In this document: positions 43,993-54,012 of the stretch, piece after piece | How positions within the stretch are numbered: position 1 is the stretch's first letter | How the letters are laid out: each line of letters starts with the position of its first letter | Assembly (NCBI GenBank): GCA_013416795.1 | Contig: RQSC01000031.1 | Location: 6,757-70,756 of the forward strand | Origin: Prasinococcaceae sp. CCMP 1430 | Taxonomy: Eukaryota; Prasinodermophyta; Palmophyllophyceae; Prasinococcales; Prasinococcaceae | Reading direction: 5' to 3' | Length of the DNA: 64,000 bases | Program-made: the position numbers and the translations under genes | The notes under the pieces: model-generated | The model's database searches: none | Seen by the model: the letters and a program-made list of their open reading frames with translations, nothing else | Told to the model about the DNA's origin: nothing

Positions 43993-46474
43993 ATGCTCGC
44001 GGGCGGGGCGAAAGGGGCACGCGCCGCGCCGACGGCGGCGGCGGCCGCGGGCGCCGAGGCAAGCGTCGCTGAGGCGGATGCGGCGGATGGTGCTGCAGCC
44101 GGAGGGGATGGTGAGAGCGGGCCATCAGCCCCCGATGCACCCGCGAGCGACGCGCTGGCACCTGAAGTTGCCCGCCGTTGCAACTATGCCATCATCGCGC
44201 ACCCAGACGCCGGCAAGACGACGCTCACGGAGAAAATGCTCCTGTACGGCGGCGCGCTGCGCGAGGCAGGCGAGATCAAGGGCAAAGGAGCGGACAAGGC
44301 GACCAAGTCCGACTGGATGGACATCGAGCAGCAACGAGGCATCTCAGTAACGGCAAGCGCGCTCATGTTTGAGGTGCGAGTGTGCGCGCGCAGAGCACGA
44401 GCGAGCCGCGCGAGCCGCGCGAGCTGCGCGAGCTGCGCGAGCCGCGCGGGCTGCGCGAGCGGCGCAAGCGTGTGCGTTGGCTGACCCGAGGGGCTGCGCA
44501 CTGTCGGGCTGTCGCTCGTGTGCTCGCCCTTCCGTCGTCCGCAGGCCCGCGGGCGCCAGGTGACGCTGCTGGACACGCCCGGCCACAAGGACTTCAGTGA
44601 GGACACGTATCGCTCGTTGGCTGCTGCGGACAACGCGCTCATGCTCGTGGATGCCGGCAAAGGCCTTGAGCCACAGGTGCGCTCATGGGCGCCCTTGCGC
44701 CCCGCGGACGCGCGCGTGTTCCGTGGCGCCCCGTCGTGCACCTACGTTCGCGTGCTCGCGCACCCGAGCTGACTCCTGCCGCCTCCCCGCCTGCAGACGC
44801 ACAAACTCTTCGAGGTGTGTCGCCTTCGCCACCTGCCCATCTTCACATTCATGAACAAGCTCGATAGGCCTGCGCTCGAGCCTCTTGAGCTCCTCGAGGA
44901 GATTGAGAACGAGTTTGGCATGGCCACGTTCCCCGTGGTGTGGCCCCTGGGCTCGGGCGACCGGTTCGCTGGCGTCATCGACCGGTTGGAGCGGAGCGTG
45001 CATCTTTACACCAAAAGTGGACGCGATGGCAAGTCCAAGGGCGCCATCACCGAGGTGCTGAGCCTGGACGACGACATGGACCGCATCGAGGAGCTCGTTG
45101 ATAGCGAGGTGCTCTCGGTAGCGCTGGAGGAGGTTGAGCTGCTCGATGACGCTGGCGCCGAGCTCGACATGGAGGCTGTGATCGCCGGTGACATGACGCC
45201 GGTGTTCTTCGGCGCGGCTATCAACAACTTCGGGATCGAGCTGCTCCTGGACTACTTCCTCAAGTTTGCGCCGTGCCCGGGCGCCAAGGACACGTCCGCC
45301 GGCGTGAGCGTGCAACCAACGCAGGAAGCCTTCACTGGCTTTGTTTTCAAGCTTCAGGCCAACATGGACAAGCGCCACCGTGACAAGCTGGCCTTCTGCC
45401 GCGTGGTCAGCGGCAAATTCGAAAAGGGGATGAAGGCGACCGTAGCGCGCACTGGCAGGACTTTGTCGATGAGCGCGCCGCAGAAGCTCTTCGCGGAGGA
45501 TCGCGATACCGTCGAAGTCGCCTATGCAGGAGATGTCATCGGTCTGAACAATCCCGATGCGTTCGCCATCGGAGACACGCTGTATGCTGCGGGCACGCCC
45601 AAGGTACGGCGACACTGCATGATGCCGTCAGCATGCGCGCCCCGACGCGCACTCGCACGCCCGAGCCCGCGATCATGCCCGAGCGCGCTCTGACACACGG
45701 GCCACCTCCACACGCGCTGCGCGCGCGAATAGGTCTCGTTCCCCCCGATCCCAGCATTTTCCCCCGAGCTTTTCGCCTACCTACGACTGGAGGACCCCGG
45801 CGCGCGCAAGGCCTTCACCAAAGGCGTCGACCAGCTGCTCTCTGAGGGCGCGGTGCAGGTGCTCAGCGGGCGCAACGAGCTGAGCACGCAGGCGCCCATC
45901 CTGGCGGCAGTGGGCGAGCTGCAGTTTGACGTGGTGCTCGACAGACTCATGTCCGAATACAAGGTCCGTGGAGTTACTCAGTGCGCGCGTCGCGCGCTTG
46001 GCGCTTGTTGCGTGGCGCGAATGGTGGGCTGACCCAGACCCCGCCCCCGAATCTCCCCGCTTCCCGGTGCGTGCAGGTGGCTGCTCGGCTGGACCGCATG
46101 CCGTACACTGTCGCGCGCTGGGTCAAGGAGGGCGGCTGGGAGGCCGTCGACGCCGCCGGCGACCTCTTCGGGGTGGAGACAGTGCAGGATGTGTACGGGC
46201 GCCCTGTGTTGCTCTTCAAGGTCCGTGGCCATTCGCTCTCACTGCCGTGCCAGTGTCCTCAGCGCGTGCGTCCGCAACACTCGCGCTGACTCTCTCGCGC
46301 GCCGACGCTCGCACACGCTCGCGTCACGGGATGCGCGCGTGTCCTCAGAACGTGTGGGCGGTGAACAGGCTCATGGACGACGCGCCTGAGCTCTACGAGC
46401 GCTTGCTTCCGTACTCATTCGCCCCCACAGACGAGGAGCAGGCCGCGCTGGCGAAAGCACAGAAGAAGCGGTAG
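43993..46474 (+). CDS. prfC: Bacterial-type peptide chain release factor 3
   Basis: RF3 is the translational GTPase that removes RF1/RF2 from ribosomes; eukaryotes with it would use it in organelles. Six exons, all phase 0: 43993-44373, 44545-44676, 44797-45603, 45733-45963, 46077-46220, 46349-46474 (606 residues). The G motifs are intact: [20 protein letters not shown], the switch segment [35 protein letters not shown], and FMNKLDR. The RF3-specific region includes [33 protein letters not shown] and [19 protein letters not shown]. The C-terminus is [17 protein letters not shown] and MPYTVARWV. The first 60 residues are Ala-rich and acidic, unlike a standard presequence, so organelle targeting is inferred only. 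An acceptor at 45731-45732 (GAATAG) was chosen because it preserves the conserved IPAFSPELF. Confidence 0.93.
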
Positions 46475-46621
46475 CGCAGCACAGCCGGCAATGCCAGCGA
46501 TGGTAATGGGTGATTGTCTGTGACAGCAGCCAGGAAATACGCACGCCTTTAGAGCGCGCTCAACCGTGGCACCTATGAAGGAGCGAGCGAGCGAGCGCGC
46601 GCGCGCGCGAGCGGGCTAGGC

Positions 46622-47599
46622 TCAGCGCTTCCCCCCGACGTTGATCTTGGACTGGAGGTAGCCAAGGAGGGCGAACGGGCAAACCTCCTCGCACTGCTCG
46701 GCCGTGATCGCAACGCGCTTCCCGCTTTTCTTGAGCGTCGCAGTGAAGAGCAACGCGCCCTTGCTTGTTGTCTGTCCGTCATACTCGATCCGTTCGATGT
46801 GCTCCTTCTCAGCCTTCTTGGCCATCTTCAGCGTCAAGTCCAGGATCTTCTTGCACTCGTCAAGGTCGCTGTGCCAGCTAGGCAGTTCCGTGGGAACCAC
46901 CGGCGAGGGCGTGCGGCGGGGCTTCTTCTTGGTCGCGCCCTTTGCGGGAGGAGCGTCGGCGGCGCCGCGTTTGCGCTCCTTCTGTGCGCCGTTGCCCGCG
47001 CCCTTCGGTGGGCGGCTGCCAGAGCGGCTTGCCTGCTTGAGCGATGCCTCATAGGCTGCCACCAGATCGTCGCAGTCGAGGTTCGCCCGAGGTTCCCAGG
47101 TGTCCCACTCCGGTCCGTAGCCGACCCATTTTACCTTATAGTAGCAAACCCTCTTGGTCTTGTTGCCTCGGCGCGCCTTCTCGTCCACGTACCTCTTGTC
47201 GAGGATCTTCTCCACCTCGTACTCGCCTTCGACGACCTCACCGGTGTCCACCTCCGTCGCGAAGCCAGGCGCGCCCTCCTTGACAACGCCCGGCGCTTTC
47301 TCTCCGTCGAGCGTAGTCGCTAGCACGACTTTTTTGGCCTTCTTCGGGGACGACGCCTCACCGTCCTCCTCGCTGGCCTCCTTCTCGCCGCTGCCTCCGT
47401 CTCCCGTCGCTGCCCCCTGCTTGTCCCCGCCTTCGCCGCCGTCGGTCTCGGTGGCAGTGCCGCCGCTGCTGCCGCCCTTCACCCCGCCGGAGGTATGAAA
47501 GCTCTTCGAATCGCTCTTGGTCGGGGCATCGTCCGCCTGCCACACCGCGTGGGGCTCATCAGCGTCCGCTGAGGGCGCGCCTGCCGCATCCTCAGCCAT
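46622..47599 (-). CDS. HP1-like chromodomain protein
   Basis: A nuclear heterochromatin reader, 325 residues, single exon. The N-terminal third is acidic and Gly/Ser-rich. The chromodomain is at about residues 122-180: [35 protein letters not shown], with the aromatic cage Tyr, Trp and Tyr/Trp positions present. A basic hinge ([10 protein letters not shown]) follows. The C-terminal 60 residues ([20 protein letters not shown] ... [15 protein letters not shown]) have the pattern of a chromo shadow domain, which dimerises HP1. The shadow domain is divergent, so HP1 is the best fit but CBX/CMT3-like alternatives remain. Convergent with RF3. Confidence 0.83.
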   Translation of the reverse strand: MAEDAAGAPSADADEPHAVWQADDAPTKSDSKSFHTSGGVKGGSSGGTATETDGGEGGDKQGAATGDGGSGEKEASEEDGEASSPKKAKKVVLATTLDGEKAPGVVKEGAPGFATEVDTGEVVEGEYEVEKILDKRYVDEKARRGNKTKRVCYYKVKWVGYGPEWDTWEPRANLDCDDLVAAYEASLKQASRSGSRPPKGAGNGAQKERKRGAADAPPAKGATKKKPRRTPSPVVPTELPSWHSDLDECKKILDLTLKMAKKAEKEHIERIEYDGQTTSKGALLFTATLKKSGKRVAITAEQCEEVCPFALLGYLQSKINVGGKR

Positions 47600-48917
47600 G
47601 CCCTCGCCGCCAATCGCCGACTGGCGTCTGGCTGGCCGGCTTTTGGCGCCTGCGCCGCGCGTCCCGGTTGCACGCCTTTGCCGCGCCGGCAGCTGGCGCA
47701 GCGGCCGCGGCCTCTCCTGCGCCGGGTTGCGCAGGGGGAGGCCCTCGGGGGCACGCGCTCGCACGCGCCGAAGCCGTCTGCTTGCTCCCGCGCGCACTGT
47801 GGCGCCCCCCGACCGCGGCCGGTGCCCGCACTCGCGACGGGGCGCGTGCGCTCGCGAGATCTTTTCCGCCCCGCGCCGTTTCAGTTCCGGGGTCCCTGTG
47901 GCGCCCTGCGCGCGAAAAACGCGCGAGCGCGCCCTACGCGCACACGCGCAGCCGACCGTGCCCGCGGGCACGGCCTCTCGAGTATGCCAGGAATGAATTC
48001 GCCAGAGGCATGCACGGCCATCGTGACATGGCCTCACCGGCTGGTGGGCAGTTGACTACGATGTGGGTTGCGCATGTCGCGGTACGCCTCTCTACGATAG
48101 ACGGCCGCCGGCGACGATGTGCGTGCGCCGCGCGTCAACACAAGGCACGCGTCGACGGAGCGCCCGGCGGTGACCGCCGGCGCTCGAACAAACCGGGCGT
48201 AGGGGGCGAGCGTGCGCGGTTGCAACACGCAGACACTTGCTCAAGAGCGCGTGGGAGCATCACGCAACCGCAATTGGGGTACACGGTCATGTGTGTGGGC
48301 GTGGCGGTGCGTACGCCTTTGGGCCACGTCGTCCATGAGGCCACGCTCGTGGAGGACACGGCCGCCCTCGCCGACGGCGCGGTCGGCGCCCCCCGCCGGC
48401 CGCGGCGGCGTCAACGGCGGGCGCGCGCGCGCGCGCCCCGCACCGCCGATTCGGATTCGCGGCGCGCAAACGCGAACCGTAAACTGCAGCTGGCACTCAC
48501 CTCGCAACGCCTTGCGTTCGGAACCACCGGTGTCGACAACGACAACGCAAATAGCCTCGCAGCCCGGCGAGCTGTTTCCCGCTCCAAGCCAGCCCCCACC
48601 CAGCGCCGGTGCCGCGCGCGAAAACGAAATGCCGCAGAGCCGCCGGGCGCGGGTCGGAGCAGAGACCCATCGGCGAACCCTCGTGTCTCAGCCCCAAAAC
48701 AAATGTGAGAGGTGTTTGGGTTCACGCTGCAGCGCCGCCCGCGGGCGGCACCGGTTGCACGCGCGTCGAGTCGACCCGAACCATTTGCGGTAGGGTTTGC
48801 ATCGATCGGATCGGAGGGGGGACGCTGCGCGGGGCGACGGGCGCCCCGCTGGCGGCGCCGACGCCGGCGTTGTGCGTGTCCCCGAGGGGAGGGGCGGAGG
48901 GCGCCACACGCGCGCAG
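47600..48917. other. Long spacer upstream of the xylulokinase-like gene
   Basis: 1.3 kb without a supported gene. It should hold the HP1 promoter and any first exon of the kinase. An ATG at 48290 opens CVGVAVRTPLGHVVHEATLV, which has the rhythm but not the residues of an FGGY N-terminus (no DxGT). CG-alternating runs occur at 48420-48440. Confidence 0.35.
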
Positions 48918-50244
48918 GGTGACCGGCGCCGGTCCTCCGGGCGGCACGCCCGGGGCCGCGCGGCGGGTGCGATGCGTCGGCGTGAGCGGCCAGCAGCACG
49001 GCCTGGTGGCCGTGGACGGCGACGGTGTCCCTGTGCGGCCGTGCAAGCTGTGGTGCGACACAGAGTCACGCGCCGAAGCCGCCGAGCTCAGCGCCGCCTA
49101 TGGTTGGGCCATGGCCGCGGGCTTCACCGCGTCCAAGGCGCTGTGGCTCAAACGCAACGAGGCACACAACTGGGAGCGCACGCGCACGGTGCTGCTGCCG
49201 CACAACTACGTCAACCTCTGGCTGTGCGGCGTGGCCTCCGCGGAGGCAGGGGACGCCTCGGGCGTCGGCGTCTTGGCCGAGGTCGACGGCGCCGCCGATG
49301 GCGGCGCGCGCTACGACGCGGCAAAGTGCGCGGCCGTGGACGAGCGCTTCCTCGCGATGCTGCCGCCGCTCGCCGGGCACGACGATCTGCTCGAAAGGGA
49401 CGGCGCGCCCGCGTGCGTGCTACCCGAGGCGCTCGAGGCGCTGGGCCTCCCTTCGAACGCGCGCATCCGTGTGAGCGCCGGCAGCGGGGACAACATGTGC
49501 AGCGCGCTCGGTGCCGGGGCGTGCGTGCCCGGCCGCATGGTGCTGTCGCTGGGCACGAGCGGCACGCTCTTCGGATGCTCGGAGGCGGCCGTGAGCGACG
49601 CCACCGGCACCGTGGCGCCCTTCCGCGACGCAACGGGCCACCATCTGCCGCTCCTCTGCCTGCAGAACTGCACATCTGCGCTCAATGAGGTGGCGCGGGG
49701 CTACGGCATGCCGCACGAAGAGCTCGCTCGGCTGGCCGCGGACGAGCCCCCAGGGTGCGGAGGGCTGACCTTCCTGCCGTACGTGAGTGGAGAAAGGACG
49801 CCAAACTGGCCACACGCCACTGGCGCGCTGCTCGGCGTGTCGCCCGGGCTGCTGCGCCCGGGGGCCGTCTACCGCGCGGCGCTCGAGGGGGTGACCTTTG
49901 CGCTGCTCGCAGGGTACGACCGCATGCGCGAGCTCGGCGTCGACGCGAAGGAGCTCAGGCTCGTCGGCGGAGGCTCGAGCAACAAGCTGTGGAGACAGAT
50001 CATCGCGGACGCCTTTCAGCTTCCTCTCCGATTTCCGGCAGAGCCCGAGAGCGCGGCTCTGGGCGCCGCGCTGCAGGCAGCCGCCGCCTTCGCCAGCGCC
50101 GGCGTGGGCTCGTACGTGCGCGACAAGGCCGACCCGCCGCTGCTGCCTGAGTTGGTGGAGCCCGACGCGGCGACCGCCGCGCACTACGCGGCGGCCTTCC
50201 AGCGGCACCAGGCGCTCGGCAAGAAGCTCTTCGATGGCGAATGA
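48918..50244 (+). CDS. xylB: Xylulokinase-like FGGY sugar kinase, N-terminus not found
   Basis: A predicted D-xylulose kinase (ATP-dependent). The visible part, about 442 residues, starts after a CGCAG acceptor at 48917. It begins RRVRCVGVSGQQHGLVAV, then LWCDTESRAEAAELSAAYG, TRTVLLPHNYVNLWLCGV, the catalytic-base region SAGSGDNMCSALGAG, the glycine loop VLSLGTSGTLFGCS, PYVSGERTPNWPHA and the C-terminal ATP-binding motif LRLVGGGSSNKLWRQIIADA. The first 70-80 residues, with the GxDxGT phosphate loop, are absent from any frame upstream. Either a distant exon was missed or the gene is truncated. Sequence is of the bacterial type. Confidence 0.8.
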
Positions 50245-50817
50245 CGAGCAAGGAGGCGTGCAGGGGCCGCCTCCGCGCGTGCAGGTGCCGTGGCTGCGCG
50301 TCGTAATAATCCGCCCATGGCTGCCACGCCCATCATTTCTATTCGAAGAATGAGAGTGCATGCATTCGACGCCGCTGCAAAAAAAAAAACGATCAAATGT
50401 GTTGCATCCACGGTGGTGTCAGGGTCAAGACGAAGGCATGTCGCAGCGGCAGGCAGCCGAGTGCGTCGACACGCGCGCGCGCAGCGTAGTGTGCGGGGGT
50501 CCCTGCGGCCCGGGCGCGGCCGCCGCTGCGCGCGCAGGCAGCGCAGGTCGCGCGGGCACCCCCCCGTCCACATCAAAACGAAACAATGTCTCCACTCCAT
50601 GATGAAATCACACGAGGGACCCGGGCGCCGGCGAGCGCATTTTTGCGCGCGCCGGTGTGCGCGTGCGCGTGCGCGTGCGCGCCGCCGCACGCCGCGACGC
50701 GCCGCGACGCAGCGGGGGCCCCGCGGCGCGGCGTGCGCTGGTGGAGGGGGAGGGGTCACATGGCGCGCGCTGCGAGAGGAGAGCGCGGCGAGGCGGGAGC
50801 GCGGCGAGGAGACATCG
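50245..50817. other. Spacer between kinase and AP2-repeat gene
   Basis: It contains a poly-A tract (50380-50389), GC-rich sequence and a GCGTGCGCGTGCGCG run at 50660-50680. No gene is supported. Confidence 0.4.
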
Positions 50818-51712
50818 ATGGGGTTCTTGACCAAAGTCCAGCTGGGCGCCATGCGGGGCTGGGCGAAGCGCAGGGTGGCGGCCGTGACCTTACCTAGCGC
50901 GCATGTGCATGAAGAGGAGCGCGCGCGGTCCGATCAAGAGGTGCACGCCGCAGTGGGCACGGGCGCCAGCGCTGCCTGCGCTGCCAGGGCTGCCAGCGCT
51001 GGCGGCGCTGCCAGCGCGGATGGCGCAGGCGCCGCGGCCGGCGGTTCTGGCTGCGCGCTAGCAGTCATGCCGCCGGCCCTGCCTGCCGCGGTCAAGGCCG
51101 GCGGCGCCGCAGCGGGCGCCGGCGACAACGCAGGGATGCACGTGGGCGGGTGCCCCACGCACAGCGGCACCGCCCCCCATACAATGGCCCCACAAAGCGT
51201 AGGGGGAGGAGAAGGCGCCAGCCATGCGGTGGCGGCGCAGCGGTGTGCCACGGCGCCGCGCCGGGAGAAGGAAAAACAGAAGCAGGACCCTGTCCAGCAC
51301 AAGGAGCGCTCCTCGCAGGCCAATGACGCGGCGACGAGATGTCCAAGCATGCGACGCGGCACGAGCTCGCATGCAGCACCGCAGCAACAGCGAGCTGTTG
51401 GCAGCTCTGAAGACGATGGTGCCGCGTCCCCCCGATGCGAAGGCGAAGGCACAAAGAGCAACGAGCGTCGCAAGTGTGCTGAGTTCCTCGCAGAGAGCGG
51501 ACACAAAGTAGTTGGCGTGTATTGGAGCATACGCCAGCGGCGATGGATTGTGCGCATTCCCAAGGGTCATCGCGCGCAGAAGCATCTTGGCTCATTCGTC
51601 AAGAAGGCTGATGCCATCGAGCGGCGACTTCGATATGACGATGAACGGGAGCGCGCACGGGCGGGAAACCAGAAGCAGACCGCTGTTCAGCGCAAGCAGC
51701 GCCCATGTGGCC

Positions 51713-51770
51713 GCGCGCGCGGTGTGGCCGCGCGCGCGGTGTGGCCGCGCGCGCGGTGTGGACCTGTGTG
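51713..51770 (+). repeat. Short tandem repeat at the insertion edge
   Basis: Three to four copies of a roughly 17-bp unit (GGCCGCGCGCGCGGTGT) lie where the AP2 reading frame ends and antisense retroelement sequence begins. Confidence 0.7.
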
Positions 51771-51773
51771 CAC

Positions 51774-52643
51774 GGCCCAGGGTGTCGAACGCCAGCGTGT
51801 GGAACTGGATGCGGTGGTGCTCGCAGATCTTCGCGTAGCGCTGGACGTGGACCTTGTAGAGGTGCTCCAGGCCTGCCGCCGTGGACGGGTTCGCGCCTGC
51901 CATGTTGACCTTGGCTGACGGATCCGTGAAGGTGACGTCGAGGCAGTGTCTGAGTGAAAGCTAGCTATCCGCCCGCAGCGCTGCCGCGTGAGCGGCGCCT
52001 GGGGCGGTCGTGTGTGACAAGGACAACGAGATGCATCGCACGTTCGCGCACCCCGTCTACAGAGACCGCTTCGGCTCCCCACAAGACCTGCTCATGCCTC
52101 GCACCACAGAGCGCGGCTACTGCATGGCCTGGTGTCGTCGCTTCGGGCTTCAGTCGACGCTCGTCTCTCCGGACGCCCCACACGCTCCCTCGTGCCACTC
52201 TGCAGCAGGCATCAACGGCGCCCACGCCACGGTCTGCTCGTCGGCAGCTGGGGAGCGCGCCTACCGCCACAACCGCCTCGTGCGCAACTTCGCGAAGGTC
52301 GCTCGCCGCACCGGCTACCACGTGCACACCAACGGCCCCAGCTCCACCAACTCGTTCGAGTACTCGTTCGGTACTGACGAAAATGGCCAGCCCACTGACC
52401 TGCGCTCGNGTTGGTGTCGGTGATGACTAGGTCCGAGCGCAGGTCAGTGGGCTGGCCATTTTCATCAGTACCGAACGAGTACTCGAACGAGTTGGTGGAG
52501 CTGGGGCCGTTGGTGTGCACGTGGTAGCCGGTGCGGCGAGCGACCTTCGCGAAGTTGCGCACGAGGCGGTTGTGGCGGTAGGTGCGCTCCCCTGCTGTCG
52601 ACAAGCAGACCGTGGCGTGGGCGCCGTTGATGCCTGCTGCAGA
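51774..52643. mobile_element. Fragments of a non-LTR-type retroelement polyprotein C-terminus
   Basis: Three pieces are present. Minus strand 51960-51774 reads LDVTFTDPSAKVNMAGANPS ... LEHLYKVHVQRYAKICEHHR. Plus strand 52010-52408 and minus strand 52643-52417 are near-identical and read GINGAHATVC ... YRHNRLVRNFAKVARRTGYH ... GQPTDLRSDLVI. The order (a Gly/Ala/His-Cys box, RHN, then a region ending LRxDLVI, then DVTxxDP) follows the post-reverse-transcriptase C-terminus seen in many algal retroelement ORFs. No RT catalytic motif is present, so these are dead fragments. The two long pieces are inverted around the N at 52409. Confidence 0.55.
52200..52643. repeat. Inverted repeat with arms of about 210 bp around an N
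   Basis: The left arm (52200-52408) and right arm (52434-52643) are reverse complements with only a few differences, for example GACGAAAATGG against CCATTTTCATC and TCGTCGGCAGC against GCTGTCGACAA. The base at 52409 is N. Confidence 0.93.
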
Positions 52644-54012
52644 GACTTCAATATGAGGGCCGCGCGAAAGGTACACAGACGCAGATCCCTGCTCAGCCAA
52701 CGCAGCGCCCATCCGTGGCCAGTGGCGCGGCGACGCGGCGGCCAAACAAGCGCCGCCGCACGAGCACGAGTCCACCGTCCAAGCAACAGCAAGGGGCCGG
52801 CAGATCTAGGCGCGACGGCGCGAATGCAACCGACAGCGAAGATGAGGGCGCAAGCTGCAGCGAGATCCGCAAGCGAGCTGAGCTCCTCGCGGCAGCAAAG
52901 GGCGCAAAGGGTAAGAGAGCGCCGAGAGTACCTGGCGTGTCATGGCATTCGCCTGTGAAAAAATGGACTGTGTACGCTACTGCTCGTAGTAGTGTAGGGT
53001 GCGATTACAATACGAGAAGACGCAAGCGCAAGGTTGCGTAGCGCGCGTGTGTAAGATCTAGGTGCATGTGTGAGAGCGAGCTATCCACCCGTAGCGCGGC
53101 TGCGAGAGCTGCGCCTTGGGCGGTCGTGTGTGTGCACGCCGCACGCGCGGAGCACGCATGCCGACGATGAACTGTGCAGGCCGTCGGCTCGTACTGCGCA
53201 TGGCAAGATGACTCAGTTGCACCTCGGCTACTTTCAGACGAAGGCTGATGCCATCGAGCGGCGACTCCGATATGATGCCGCACGGAAAGGGAAGCAGAAG
53301 GAGACCCCTGCTCAGCGCAAGGGGTCTCCCGCAGAGGCAATGGGCGAGGCGACGCGACAGCGCAACAACAGTCAATTGACGACAACGCCGCCAGCGCCGC
53401 CAGCGCGAGATGTTGGCACCCCTGATCAGGGAGGACAAATTTTCCAGACTCAATCAGGCACGCGTGATCTCGATGCTTATATGGAGCGGGCGTCGAACTT
53501 AGCGGACTCGCTGCAGCGAAGCGCACGTGAGGCTGTTGTGTTGGGGCAAGAGATGCGCCGCCTGATTGAGGGGCTTCAGCAAGAAAACGATGCCCTGCGA
53601 AAGAAGCATCGGGACTTGGAGCAGACGCTGCGACTTTCACACGCGCGCAATGAGGAAGCTACCTACGTCAATGCGATCGATGATGGCGGATGCGCGCGCA
53701 CACGCTCTTACGGGTGGCGCTACAGGCGCTTGCGTCTTCCCGCACTGTAATCGCACCCTTAGCAGCAGCAGCAGGTGGTGCGCACGGAGACGCAGGTGAA
53801 GAGCTCGCATAAGAGGCCGTAGCTAGCCTGGCGAACGCAGCGCTGCCGTTTGTAGGCCGCCATGGCCGTATGTTGGTTCGCAGCATGATCTTCGTAAGCA
53901 CACACGCTGCGGAGTGTTGCATCCACGCAGCGCGCTTTGTCGCTCCAAGCAAGCTTCGCACCCTCCCCACAAGTTGTCAGGACATGTTGCCCTGTGCTCA
54001 GGGCGAGTGCGC

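Larger units (their letters stand above)
50818..53750 (+). pseudogene. AP2-repeat protein gene broken by retroelement fragments
   Basis: Two coding blocks flank an insertion. Block 1 (50818 to about 51710) starts MGFLTKVQLGAMRGWAKRR, runs through Ala/Gly-rich sequence and reaches an AP2/ERF-like DNA-binding domain: GVYWSIRQRRWIVRI, HLGSFVKKADAIERRLRYD. Block 2 restarts near 52645 with the tail of another such domain (LQYEGRAKGTQTQIPAQ). A third copy (GVSWHSPVKKWTVYATARSS) is split by a phase-2 intron 52999-53179 before MTQLHLGYFQTKADAIERRL. It ends with a coiled coil (LQRSAREAVVLGQEMRRLIE) and a stop at 53750. Linkers between the copies are also similar (KGxQ...PxQ, then AATRxxxxRRxTS). The gene is therefore a tandem array of units of roughly 130-150 residues. 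Function beyond DNA binding is unknown. Confidence 0.62.

Noticed and set aside
44382-44480. Run of repeated Arg-Ala/Glu-Leu codons (GAGCCGCGCGAGC) in RF3 intron 1
   Set aside because: It is a short tandem repeat inside an intron bounded by GTGCGA and CCGCAG; the RF3 reading frame skips it cleanly.
48290-48400. Candidate first exon for the xylulokinase
   Set aside because: CVGVAVRTPLG lacks the DxGT of the FGGY N-terminus, and no donor/acceptor pair gave a sensible join.
51774-52643. An intact retrotransposon or virus
   Set aside because: Only C-terminal fragments are readable. There is no reverse transcriptase active-site motif, no terminal repeats and no second ORF.
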